From NCBI GenBank assembly GCA_023386585.1, contig JAEWJM010000004.1:1-64000 (forward strand): a stretch of DNA of 64,000 nt, read 5' to 3'. How positions within the stretch are numbered: position 1 is the stretch's first letter; the number at the start of each line of letters is the position of its first letter. Shown here piece after piece: positions 24,179-32,217 of this stretch. A program made the translations under genes and the position numbers. A model generated the notes under the pieces. The model was not told where the DNA came from, ran no database searches, and saw only the letters and a list, made by a program, of their open reading frames with translations. This DNA comes from Bacteroidota bacterium (GTDB lineage: Bacteria; Bacteroidota; Bacteroidia; Flavobacteriales; Flavobacteriaceae).

Positions 24179-24697
24179 GTTCGGCGTCGTACGGAATTCT
24201 TTGAAATTTTCGACAATAAGACTTTCGAGTGCAATAGGTGAAATTTTCAATGAATTGACATTAATTGAATAGATGCTTTTATAGGGTGACAAGTCTGCAA
24301 CAACGCGTTGTACAATTGACTTCGGTAAATACTTTCTTGTATTTTTTATCTTGAACATTATTAATGGTGTATATCTGAAATATTGAAGTTTGATTTCTTG
24401 AATGTCTTCCCATAAAATCAATTGTTCGGAGGCGATACCTGAGTTGTCTAAAATTCCGCGCTTGCTAATTGTCAGACCCGGTTTATTACTCAATATTTTT
24501 TTAGGAAGATGAAGCATTATGTAACCGAAGAACATAATCATTACTGTACCGACTGCCTCTATAAATACAGGATGTCCTCTCCTGGAAAACATTTCAGGAG
24601 ACTTCACTGAAATTGTGCCAAGTAATACGAAAAATAGACACCCTAGAAAAATAAGGGTTGTTTTCAGTTTACTAGTTGGAATTGTGATTTCTTGCAC
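24173..24697 (-). CDS. STM3941-like membrane protein
   Basis: This 174-residue protein has two hydrophobic segments near the N-terminus (about residues 13-33, LIFLGCLFFVLLGTIS, and 46-64, AVGTVMIMFFGYIML). A cytoplasmic PH-like region follows (GLTISKRGILDNSG, LILWEDIQEIKLQYF, PLIMFKIKNTRKYL). That layout matches the STM3941 family of small membrane proteins of unknown function. The start is a GTG at 24697. The C-terminal end runs into a dispersed repeat, so the last residues may differ from relatives. It may be an isolated immunity-like or orphan gene. Confidence 0.65.
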   Translation of the reverse strand: MQEITIPTSKLKTTLIFLGCLFFVLLGTISVKSPEMFSRRGHPVFIEAVGTVMIMFFGYIMLHLPKKILSNKPGLTISKRGILDNSGIASEQLILWEDIQEIKLQYFRYTPLIMFKIKNTRKYLPKSIVQRVVADLSPYKSIYSINVNSLKISPIALESLIVENFKEFRTTPNC

Positions 24698-24830
24698 AAA
24701 CTCAAAGGTTTAAGGTTTTTGACGATGCTAACGCACTTACACCGGCACAATATAATAAATATCCATTCCTTCCGGCCGGGGAAATCCGTAATCGCATAAG
24801 CAGCAATCCAGCGCTGCAAAGTCTTTCCTC

Positions 24831-24955
24831 CGGGCTCTGCGACGGTCTCCCGACCTCGCAGCGTTATATTAAGCAAGTGTAATGCGCTGCGAAGTCAGAG
24901 ACTTCGAAGAGCTTGTTTACGAACGGCTGATCGCTGACGGCTGACCGCTGACAGC
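24831..24955. repeat. Dispersed repeat family 3, copy 2
   Basis: GGGCTCTGCGACGGTCTCCC through GCGTTATATTAAGCAAGTGT and CGAAGAGCTTGTTTACGAAC is nearly repeated at 25124-25240, about 290 bases on, and resembles 13211-13346. Confidence 0.7.
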
Positions 24956-25123
24956 TAAAGGTTGACGGCTGACAGTTGACAGTTGATTCAGGTACCAACG
25001 AGAGCCGCCACATGGCAAGAGCACCTTCCGCCCTGAACCTTATACCCTGCACCTTGCACCCTATACCCTGTACCTTGCGCCCTGCACCTTGGACCCTATC
25101 CAGCTCTGCGCTCTGTTTCCTCC

Positions 25124-25240
25124 GCTCCTCGCGACGGTTTCGCGACCTCGCAGCGTTCTTATTAAGCAAGTGTAATGCGCTGCGAAATCAGAGACTTCGA
25201 AGAGCTTGTTTACGAACGGCTGATCGCTGACAGCTAAAGG
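25124..25240. repeat. Dispersed repeat family 3, copy 3
   Basis: Nearly the same as 24831-24955 (ATTAAGCAAGTGTAATGCGC, GAGCTTGTTTACGAACGGCT). The close spacing of the two copies suggests a local duplication. Confidence 0.7.
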
Positions 25241-25364
25241 TTGACGGTTTACAGGTTGATGGTTGATGGTTGATCATTGATTCAGCTACATCAATACCCA
25301 AGAGCCAATGCCAGGCAGTCTGTACCTTATACCCTGGACCCTATACCCTATACCCTGAACACGG

Positions 25365-25384
25365 GATGGCGCGGATTTGCAATG
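25365..25384. repeat. Solo left end of the MITE-like element
   Basis: GATGGCGCGGATTTGCAATG matches the left terminus of copies A-C and then stops abruptly. The sequence after it is unrelated. Confidence 0.5.
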
Positions 25385-25500
25385 ATTAAATAAAAATTTT
25401 TCATGTGTGAAATTTATTAGTGATTAATAACTTATCACGAATGTAGCTTCATTGAAATTCTGAAAAACGGAGAAACCACTATTGTTTATAGGTTAATCAA

Positions 25501-25516
25501 CTCACGTTGGCGTGAG
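25501..25516. promoter_or_regulatory. Small hairpin upstream of the Ter operon
   Basis: CTCACG, a TTGG loop and CGTGAG form a perfect 6-bp stem. It could be an operator or part of a leader. Function unknown. Confidence 0.35.
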
Positions 25517-25648
25517 GTACCTTTCTACACCAAACCAAAACCCCAAAACTTCACACTTCATAAGCAACCACCGCGGCCTCGGAGGCGTTTATTTGTCACT
25601 CGCTACAACTTACTTCCTTTTTTAACAGCCAATCGTAATTGGTCTTAC

Positions 25649-25667
25649 CTAAGCGTCAAGCGCTTAG
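25649..25667. promoter_or_regulatory. Second small hairpin upstream of the Ter operon
   Basis: CTAAGCG, TCAAG and CGCTTAG form a 7-bp stem with a 5-base loop, about 125 bases before the first terD ATG. It is a candidate operator or leader element; no T run follows. Confidence 0.4.
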
Positions 25668-25791
25668 AAAATCTTCTTTGTGTCAATAAGTTATATTTTT
25701 AAGTATATGAGGAAAACCGTAAGGTATCCGATTTGTAAATATTTAAAATTGTCATCGCTATTAACACAATCTTAAGACAATAAATTAGACA

Positions 25792-26367
25792 ATGGCAATC
25801 AATTTACAAAAAGGACAAAAAATCGATATTGGTTTATCGCGAATAACAGTGGGATTAGGTTGGGACCCGAATGAAGGAACTGGGCATGATTTTGATCTCG
25901 ACGCATCAGCGATAATGATTAATGAAAAAAGACAACTTCGTGGGGAGGATTATTTTGTCTTTTATAACAATCTTAAATCCCCTGATGGGGCGCTAGAACA
26001 CACTGGCGATGATCCAACCGGGGGCAATACCGATGGAGACGATGATGAAGCCATCAAGATAGATCTACATAAAATTTCTTCCGATGTCACAGAAATCCTT
26101 TTTGTTGTCACAATAGACAATTTTGAAACGAGAAGACAGAACTTCGGACAGGTTAGAAACTCCTACATCAGAATTGTAGATGATGTGACTGCAACAGAAA
26201 TTGCAAAGTATGAATTGGACGAGGATTTTTCAATTGAAACCGGCGTGGAATTCGGGAGGTTATACAAGAAAAACGGCCATTGGAAATTTGAAGCTTCGGG
26301 AATTGGATATAAAGCAGATTTAGGATTCTTTCTTCAAAAATATTATTCTGGCAAAATCATAAAATAA
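25792..26367 (+). CDS. terD: TerD family protein 1
   Basis: A 191-residue TerD-domain protein and first gene of a long stress operon. The family features are clear: MAINLQKGQKIDIG at the start, VGLGWDPNEG, DFDLDASAIMI, NLKSPDGALEHTGDD, and the acidic calcium-binding stretch GGNTDGDDDEAIKI. The C-terminus (ELDEDFSIETGVEFGRLYKK ... WKFEASGIGYKAD) also fits. TerD proteins bind calcium and act in resistance to tellurite, phage and other stress, perhaps at the membrane surface. The next gene's ATG overlaps the stop by one base. Confidence 0.95.
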   Translation: MAINLQKGQKIDIGLSRITVGLGWDPNEGTGHDFDLDASAIMINEKRQLRGEDYFVFYNNLKSPDGALEHTGDDPTGGNTDGDDDEAIKIDLHKISSDVTEILFVVTIDNFETRRQNFGQVRNSYIRIVDDVTATEIAKYELDEDFSIETGVEFGRLYKKNGHWKFEASGIGYKADLGFFLQKYYSGKIIK

Positions 26368-27035
26368 TGGCAATCAATCTTCTAAAAGGTCAGACAATTG
26401 ACCTCCGTAAAAATGACAAAGGAGAATCCTTCGACTTGTCTGAGGTAACGATCGGTCTCGGCTGGGACGTAAAACAGAAAGAACAGGGTTTCCTGGAAAA
26501 ATTATTCGGCGGCAATAAAGAGGAAGAATATGACCTTGATGCAATTGCGTTTTTACTTAACGCAGAAGGAAAAGTCAAAAACCTTGGCCGTACGATTTCA
26601 ACTAATTCTGGCGGGCAGGTTGGCTTGTATGAAGGTGATATTGTATTTTTTAACTCCATGCGACATCCATCTGGAAAGATATGGCTAACAGGCGATAATC
26701 GGACGGGAGCAGGGGACGGCGACGATGAACAGATCATCGTAAAGCTGGATTCGCTGGACGATAAGTATCAGAAAATTGTTTTCTTGGTTACAATTTACCA
26801 AGGGAGACAAAACAATCAACATTTTGGATTGGTTGAAAACGCATTTATTCGAGCCGTTGATTCTCGTGGAAAAGAAATTGCAAAATACAACCTCTCGGGT
26901 GACGCTTCTTTGAACGGTATGTGCTCAATGGTTTTTGCCGAAGCGTATCGAAAGGGCGATGAATGGAAGTTTCGTGCAATTGGGGAGCCTCGCCAAACAG
27001 ATAGTTTCGTAGAGATTTTAAAATCATATGTGTGA
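26367..27035 (+). CDS. TerD family protein 2, with insertion
   Basis: This 222-residue TerD paralogue has an extra segment after VTIGLGWDVKQKEQG (LEKLFGGNKEEE, about residues 40-55) before DLDAIAFLLN. The acidic loop GDNRTGAGDGDDEQIIV is intact, and the C-terminus keeps QHFGLVENAFIRAVD and KYNLSGDASLNGMCSMVFAE. It resembles the longer TerD/TerZ-like members that carry such loops. It overlaps the genes on both sides (1 and 4 bases), so translation of the three is coupled. Confidence 0.93.
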   Translation: MAINLLKGQTIDLRKNDKGESFDLSEVTIGLGWDVKQKEQGFLEKLFGGNKEEEYDLDAIAFLLNAEGKVKNLGRTISTNSGGQVGLYEGDIVFFNSMRHPSGKIWLTGDNRTGAGDGDDEQIIVKLDSLDDKYQKIVFLVTIYQGRQNNQHFGLVENAFIRAVDSRGKEIAKYNLSGDASLNGMCSMVFAEAYRKGDEWKFRAIGEPRQTDSFVEILKSYV

Positions 27036-27694
27036 TTCCGCAATATTACAAGTATCAACACATTTCGTTCGACTGCTGGCTTACTTTAATACGGTCCCAT
27101 CCGTCATATAAACCAAAACGCGACGAACTTTTTAAGGAGTTTTTCGGCATTTCGCATTCCCCTCAAGAGATTTCAGATGTAGTCAGACACTTTGATTTGT
27201 ACTGCAATAACCAAAATGAACTCACTGGTGAAAATATTGAGACAAATGAAATTTACATGATGATTCTAAAGCACTTAGGATTTACCTCAGTGGAGCATAA
27301 GAAACTAAACGATTTTTATCACGAGACCGAATTACTACTATTCAAATACATGCCATTGATTATGTGGCCGAACATCAAGTCCTTTCTACATAAACTCAAA
27401 GCAGAAAATATCGGCATGAATATCTTAAGCAATACAGGGTTTATTAAGGGGCGCACATTAAGGAAGTTAATGCGGCATTATGAAATTGAGCAGTACTTTG
27501 ACTTCCAGATCTATTCTGATGAATGCGGCTATTCCAAGCCAAGTGAGAATATCTTCAAGGCAGTCTATCAAAATGCAAAGCTACAACAGCCATGCCTGTC
27601 AAGTTCTAAAATATTACACGTTGGTGATAATAGAGTCGCTGATTATGATGGAGCTAAAAAATATGGTTTTAATGCATTCTTAATTCAAAATTAA
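27032..27694 (+). CDS. HAD family hydrolase of the Ter operon
   Basis: A 220-residue haloacid dehalogenase-type phosphatase. Motif I is HISFDCWLTLI (nucleophile Asp near residue 13, with Trp in place of the second Asp). Motif II is ILSNTGF (near 130), the motif III Lys is in CGYSKPSENIF (near 166), and motif IV is HVGDNRVADYDGA (near 200). A cap domain lies between motifs I and II. It starts with GTG, overlapping the TerD 2 stop by 4 bases. HAD proteins are known companions of TerD genes in Ter-linked biosynthetic modules. The substrate is unknown. Confidence 0.88.
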   Translation: MIPQYYKYQHISFDCWLTLIRSHPSYKPKRDELFKEFFGISHSPQEISDVVRHFDLYCNNQNELTGENIETNEIYMMILKHLGFTSVEHKKLNDFYHETELLLFKYMPLIMWPNIKSFLHKLKAENIGMNILSNTGFIKGRTLRKLMRHYEIEQYFDFQIYSDECGYSKPSENIFKAVYQNAKLQQPCLSSSKILHVGDNRVADYDGAKKYGFNAFLIQN

Positions 27695-27695
27695 A

Positions 27696-28535
27696 TTGAC
27701 AAATTCCTATAGTTTATATCGGATAGAAAATCCCGAGTCGTCGACCTTTCCGGCTTACGATTACAGTTGGTTCAAATTTGGCGACCTTGATATTGCGGAA
27801 AAATTCGCCGTTCAACTTTTTTCGGGCTTCATTGATTTATATGGCCCCACATTACTGCTCCAGGACGAAATAATTATTTTCCCAAGCCCCTACTTTGCTA
27901 TTCCTACTGCTTCAAATTTCTTATGTCACTTTTTTAAAAACGAATTGAACAAATTCCTGTACTCCAATAGTAGGAATGCATGCAAGGAATCTAAAATATT
28001 AAGGAATCAAACCTACGTACAGGATTATGGTGCATTAGATTTTACCGAAAGACTAGAATTAATCTCCAATGACACGTACTATATAGATAAGACTTCTATC
28101 GATCACAAGTTTTGCATATTCGTGGATGATATAAAAATAACGGGGAGTCATGAACTGACAGTAAAAAAAATACTTGAGGGTTCAGAGGCACTAGGGGAGT
28201 TTCATTTTATATATTTCGCTGAACTCGTTAACAAAAACGTTCATCCTAACATTGAAAATCATTATAACTACTTCGCGGTAAAAGGCACCGAGGAAATTAT
28301 AACGCTAATTAACAATCGCTGTTTTCATTTCAACACGCGCATCGTCAAATATATTCTTGCCCTTGGACAAGACCAATTCCTCTGTGTCTTGGAGAGCATT
28401 TCGGCTGGGAAATGCAAAGAGCTCTTTGATTTGGCAATTAGTAACAACTATCATAATATCAAAGAATATAAATCATCGATTGATCTGCTATATCGGATCA
28501 ACGAATTTATTAAGCAAGAACAAACTTTATCATAA
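27696..28535 (+). CDS. Phosphoribosyltransferase-like protein of the Ter operon
   Basis: A protein of about 279 residues starting with TTG two bases after the HAD stop. A candidate PRPP-binding motif is visible in CIFVDDIKITGSHEL (near residue 150), which follows the pattern of type I phosphoribosyltransferases. The rest is mixed alpha/beta with an N-terminal PESSTFPAYDYSWFKFGDLD. Phosphoribosyltransferases and HAD phosphatases occur together next to TerD genes in the conserved Ter biosynthetic module described for bacteria, so a role in making a nucleoside-like product is possible. The call rests on one motif and context. Confidence 0.65.
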   Translation: MTNSYSLYRIENPESSTFPAYDYSWFKFGDLDIAEKFAVQLFSGFIDLYGPTLLLQDEIIIFPSPYFAIPTASNFLCHFFKNELNKFLYSNSRNACKESKILRNQTYVQDYGALDFTERLELISNDTYYIDKTSIDHKFCIFVDDIKITGSHELTVKKILEGSEALGEFHFIYFAELVNKNVHPNIENHYNYFAVKGTEEIITLINNRCFHFNTRIVKYILALGQDQFLCVLESISAGKCKELFDLAISNNYHNIKEYKSSIDLLYRINEFIKQEQTLS

Positions 28536-28545
28536 ACTTAATATC

Positions 28546-29100
28546 ATGGCAATTAATCTGCAGAAAGGACAACGTCAAAATATTGATGCTCCACGTTTTA
28601 CAATCGGACTCGGATGGGACACAAACACCAGCTCCACCGGAACCGCTTTTGATCTCGATGCTTCGGTGTTCATCCTAGGGGAAAACAAAAAATTATTATC
28701 TGATAACCATTTTATTTTTTTTAATAACCTGAAGTCACCTAGCGGGGCAGTTGAGCATACTGGCGACAACCTTACTGGCGATGGTGATGGTGACGACGAG
28801 CAAATCATGGTTAATCTTTCACTAATTGATCCAGATGCTACAGAGATTTGCATTGTGGTGACGATCCACGAAGCGGAATCAAGAAATCAAAACTTTGGTC
28901 AGGTAAGAAATTCCTTTGTAAGAGTATTTGACACTAGCAGCACGGAAGAATTGTTGAAATACGAACTTGATGAAGATTTCTCCATTGAGACCGCGGTTGA
29001 GTTCGGCAGGATTTACAAAAGAAACAATGAATGGAAGTTCGAAGCTATTGGTATGGGAATGAAAGGCGGACTGCAAGACTATCTCAATAAATATAATTAG
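28546..29100 (+). CDS. TerD family protein 3
   Basis: This 184-residue TerD protein is similar to the first one: MAINLQKGQRQNIDAPRF, TIGLGWDTN, DLDASVFILGEN, NLKSPSGAVEHTGDN and the acidic loop LTGDGDGDDEQIMV, ending ELDEDFSIETAVEFGRIYKR. The ATG at 28546 aligns with the other TerD starts; the open frame reads further upstream into the preceding gene and that part is rejected. It lies 10 bases after the stop of the phosphoribosyltransferase-like gene. Confidence 0.95.
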   Translation: MAINLQKGQRQNIDAPRFTIGLGWDTNTSSTGTAFDLDASVFILGENKKLLSDNHFIFFNNLKSPSGAVEHTGDNLTGDGDGDDEQIMVNLSLIDPDATEICIVVTIHEAESRNQNFGQVRNSFVRVFDTSSTEELLKYELDEDFSIETAVEFGRIYKRNNEWKFEAIGMGMKGGLQDYLNKYN

Positions 29101-29105
29101 ACGCT

Positions 29106-29717
29106 ATGACAATTAATTTACAAAAAGGTCAAAGAATAAACTTAGAAAAGAGCAATGGAACAAAACTCCAAAAGGTTTGTGTGGGAATAAATTGGGGTGC
29201 AATTGAAAAAAAAGGCTGGCTCGGAGGAATTTCCAGAGAAGCCGTAGACCTTGATGCTTCATGTGCTCTTTACGACAACTCAAAGAAGCTACTCGAATTG
29301 ATATACTTTGGAAATCTACGCTCTAATGACGGTGCAGTTTCTCATAGTGGTGATGATTTGACAGGAGATATAGGTGGGGACGATGGACTGGACAATGAAA
29401 TCATCACACTTGACTTTGACAGATTACATCCTGCCGTAAATTATGTTGCCTTTGTGTTGAACAGTTTTCAAGGACATGATTTTGGAACTATTCCATTCGC
29501 ATCTATTCGAATTTACGAGGGAACAGCATCACGTGTTAATGAGGTATTTGCAAAATTTGATATTGCAAATGGAGCAAACTTCGCAGGGCATGTTTCGATG
29601 GTAATGGGTATTTTTTACAAAAAAAACAATGAATGGAAATTTAATGCAGTTGGTGAACCAACTAAAGACCGAAAACTAGAACAAACAATTAACACCGTAA
29701 CAAATCAATATTTATAA
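29106..29717 (+). CDS. TerD family protein 4 (divergent)
   Basis: A 203-residue TerD paralogue, the most divergent of the four. It keeps MTINLQKGQRINLEK, VGINWGAIEKKG, DLDASCALYD, SNDGAVSHSGDD and an expanded acidic loop GDIGGDDGLDNEIITL, then FGTIPFASIRIYEG and FAKFDIANGANFAGHVSM. This pattern resembles the TerZ/TerX-type subgroup. Its start is 5 bases after TerD 3. Its stop is directly followed by the first vWA gene, so the TerD and vWA parts form one transcription unit. Confidence 0.92.
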   Translation: MTINLQKGQRINLEKSNGTKLQKVCVGINWGAIEKKGWLGGISREAVDLDASCALYDNSKKLLELIYFGNLRSNDGAVSHSGDDLTGDIGGDDGLDNEIITLDFDRLHPAVNYVAFVLNSFQGHDFGTIPFASIRIYEGTASRVNEVFAKFDIANGANFAGHVSMVMGIFYKKNNEWKFNAVGEPTKDRKLEQTINTVTNQYL

Positions 29718-29718
29718 T

Positions 29719-30357
29719 ATGAGAAGATTACCAGTATATCTCTTGTTGGATACGTCAGGATCAATGTCGGGCGAACCAATTGAAGCAGTAAAAAATGGCG
29801 TGCAAATTATGATTAGTTCACTTCGCCAAAACCCACAGGCCATTGAAACAGCATTTATTAGCGTAATCACATTCGATAGTAACGCGCAACAAATTATTCC
29901 GCTTACGGATCTTGCTACTTTTCAGATGGTTGATCTGAAAGCATCCGGCGTAACCGCATTGGGGGAAGCTTTAAAATTGGTTTCATTAAAAATTGATGCG
30001 GAGGTAGCTAAAACTACGACTGAACAAAAAGGCGACTGGAAGCCATTGGTCTTCATAATGACCGATGGGATTCCTACAGATGATTGGCAGGCGGGCTTAA
30101 ACGAATTTAGTAAGCGAAAAACCGCATTCACAGTCGCATGTGCGGCGGGAAGCGGTGCAGACACAAATATTCTCAAGCAAATTACCGAGAATGTCGTCAG
30201 CCTCGATACAGCTGACAGCAGCAGTATTTCAAAGTTCTTTCTTTGGGTCACTGCCTCAATTGGGGTCTCCTCTACACGTGTAGAAGACAGTGGGAAAGAA
30301 GTTACCGGGCTAAACGAACTACCACCGCCGCCAGCGGAGTTAAACATTGTAGTATAA
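29719..30357 (+). CDS. terY: TerY-type vWA domain protein 1
   Basis: A 212-residue von Willebrand factor A protein of the TerY type. The metal-ion-dependent adhesion site is complete: LLDTSGSMSGEP (near residue 8), the Thr in ASGVTALGEAL, and the Asp in IMTDGIPTDD. The C-terminus ends with a proline-rich stretch (NELPPPPAELNI). TerY works with a PP2C phosphatase and a kinase in the TerY-P triad. The gene begins one base after the TerD 4 stop. Confidence 0.93.
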   Translation: MRRLPVYLLLDTSGSMSGEPIEAVKNGVQIMISSLRQNPQAIETAFISVITFDSNAQQIIPLTDLATFQMVDLKASGVTALGEALKLVSLKIDAEVAKTTTEQKGDWKPLVFIMTDGIPTDDWQAGLNEFSKRKTAFTVACAAGSGADTNILKQITENVVSLDTADSSSISKFFLWVTASIGVSSTRVEDSGKEVTGLNELPPPPAELNIVV

Positions 30358-30363
30358 CACAAT

Positions 30364-30521
30364 ATGACAATTCTAGGCTTTACGTTCTCGTGGAATAGGT
30401 TGCTGGGCATTACTGCGGCAAAACAAAGATTTGCTTGATGATCCGTATAACAACTACACCCGGAGGATTGGAAAGGAAATTGGCACGCTTTATCAATAAT
30501 AAACTTTTTATGAAGCAGTAG
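30364..30521 (+). pseudogene. Small gene remnant between two TerY genes, probable frameshift
   Basis: An ATG at 30364 opens a 24-codon frame (MTILGFTFSWNRLLGITAAK, then QRFA) that stops at 30438. In a shifted frame the sequence continues as ITTTPGGLERKLARFI and ends with a TAG at 30519-30521, one base before the next TerY start. The basic, helix-like composition and exact spacing suggest a small gene broken by a frameshift, or two overlapping mini-genes. The family is not identified. Confidence 0.4.
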
Positions 30522-30522
30522 T

Positions 30523-31158
30523 ATGAGAAGATTACCTGTCTACTTTTTATTAGATACTTCAGGCTCTATGCATGGCGAACCTATTGAAGCGCTTAACAAT
30601 GCATTGGCGGGAATGATCAATACACTGCGTCAGGACGCTCACGCTCTGGATTCACTGTGGATTAGCATCATTACGTTTGATCGCGAAGTAAAGGAAATTA
30701 GTCCGCTTGTAGAACTCGCCTCATTTCAACTGCCAGAGATAAATTGTCCTCAAAGCGGTCCAACACACACTGGGAAAGCGCTTGAGCTACTCTACGACAA
30801 AGTCTCAAGAGAAGTAAGAAAAGGCACGTCGGAACAAAAAGGTGATTGGAAGCCACTGTTATTCCTCTTTACGGATGGCAAACCTTCCGATTCCCAGTTG
30901 TACAACGCGATGATTCCTAAGATTAAGAGCCTGAATTTCGGAGCAATCATCGGTTGTGCTGCAGGTAGCCTCGCAGATGATTCCAAGCTTAAGGAACTTA
31001 CCGAGAATGTCGTACATCTCGATACAACTGATAGTGCCACTCTCAAGCAGTTCTTTCTCTGGGCGTCCGAAACCATTGAGCAAAACAACAAGAGCCAAGG
31101 TACTGGAGGATTTGACCAATTGCCTCCACCTCCACTTGCGATTGATCCTATTATATAA
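30523..31158 (+). CDS. terY: TerY-type vWA domain protein 2
   Basis: A 211-residue paralogue of the preceding vWA protein with the same site: LLDTSGSMHGEP, a Thr in GPTHTGKALELL, and FTDGKPSDSQL. It also ends with a proline-rich tail (FDQLPPPPLAIDP). The high similarity to copy 1, including the C-terminal motif, suggests a tandem duplication interrupted by the small remnant at 30364-30521. Confidence 0.93.
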   Translation: MRRLPVYFLLDTSGSMHGEPIEALNNALAGMINTLRQDAHALDSLWISIITFDREVKEISPLVELASFQLPEINCPQSGPTHTGKALELLYDKVSREVRKGTSEQKGDWKPLLFLFTDGKPSDSQLYNAMIPKIKSLNFGAIIGCAAGSLADDSKLKELTENVVHLDTTDSATLKQFFLWASETIEQNNKSQGTGGFDQLPPPPLAIDPII

Positions 31159-31168
31159 AATTTAAACT

Positions 31169-32212
31169 ATGAGACGGTTACCAATATATTTCCTAATCGA
31201 TGTATCAGAATCAATGGTTGGAGAGCCCATTCAACTTGTTGAGGATGGAATGGCGACAATTATAAAAGCAATAAAACAGGATCCATACGCGATAGAAACT
31301 GTTTGGCTTTCTATAATTGTATTTGCTGGCCAAGCAAAAACACTGGTGCCGTTACAGGAAATCGTGAGCTTTTATCCCCCAAAATTTCCAATCGGTGGTG
31401 GCACATCACTGAGTAAAGGTTTAGGCCACTTGATGCACGAACTAGAGAACAATGTCGTTAAAACAACATTCGAAAAAAAGGGAGATTGGAAACCAATCAT
31501 CTTCTTGTTCACCGACGGAAACCCCACGGACGATTCACGTGACGCAATTACTGAATGGAAGCAAAAATGGTCGGGCACAGCGAATTTAGTTGCAATTGCA
31601 TTCGGGAATGAACCCAATACAAAAGCACTATTAGAACTTACAGAAAATGTCCTCCACTTTAATAACAGTTTCGCTCAGGATTATTCGAAGTTTTTTAAAT
31701 GGGTTACGGACTCCATTAAAACTAGTAGTTGCTCAGTAAAAAAGAACGAAAGCGGTTTTGAATTGGCTAATCTTGACGAAATTGTTTTATCTAAAGTAAG
31801 CGCTTCAAATCTGAATCAATCGCATATTCCCAATAGCAATTTCGTCGTATTGTCAGCCCAATGCCAAAACATGAAGCGTTCCTATTTAATCAAGTATAGA
31901 AAAGTCGGAGAACCATCCATCATTCCCGGGATTGACACAAGACGATATAGGTTGGTAGGTGGATTTCAGATCGATGACAAATCTTACGATGAACTAAGCG
32001 ATCAAAATATTCCACAAACAATTAACTCTGAAGAACTCATCGGAGCACCCGCGTGCCCATGTTGCGGAAATCAATTTGGTTTTGCGGTCTGTACATGCAA
32101 CGGAATTCATTGCATAGGTGATGAAGATTTTAGTACGTGCCCATGGTGCAATACAACAAGCTCATACGGTGCGGGTGACGGTGGATTTGATGTAAGCAGG
32201 ACCTTAGGTTAA
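31169..32212 (+). CDS. TerY-type vWA protein 3 with C-terminal zinc ribbon
   Basis: A 347-residue vWA protein. The site is LIDVSESMVGEP, with GGGTSLSKGL and LFTDGNPTDDSRD. After the vWA domain (about 1-200) comes a beta-rich middle (VLSAQCQNMKRSYLIKYRK) and a C-terminal zinc-binding module with cysteines in CPCCGNQFGF, CTCNG and CPWCNTT (about 288-325). Unlike copies 1 and 2 it lacks the proline-rich tail. The extra module may bring it to a partner such as the PP2C or kinase encoded next. The PP2C gene starts 5 bases on. Confidence 0.92.
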   Translation: MRRLPIYFLIDVSESMVGEPIQLVEDGMATIIKAIKQDPYAIETVWLSIIVFAGQAKTLVPLQEIVSFYPPKFPIGGGTSLSKGLGHLMHELENNVVKTTFEKKGDWKPIIFLFTDGNPTDDSRDAITEWKQKWSGTANLVAIAFGNEPNTKALLELTENVLHFNNSFAQDYSKFFKWVTDSIKTSSCSVKKNESGFELANLDEIVLSKVSASNLNQSHIPNSNFVVLSAQCQNMKRSYLIKYRKVGEPSIIPGIDTRRYRLVGGFQIDDKSYDELSDQNIPQTINSEELIGAPACPCCGNQFGFAVCTCNGIHCIGDEDFSTCPWCNTTSSYGAGDGGFDVSRTLG

Positions 32213-32217
32213 TAAAT

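Larger units (their letters stand above)
24698..25791. other. 1.1-kb repeat-rich intergenic region before the Ter operon
   Basis: It contains two copies of repeat family 3, long runs of ACCCTGTA/CTGACAGTTGA-type units, a solo left end of the MITE-like element (25365-25384) and, nearest the Ter operon, two small hairpins. The last 400 bases are otherwise unique and should hold the promoter of the Ter operon. No gene is visible. Confidence 0.6.
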
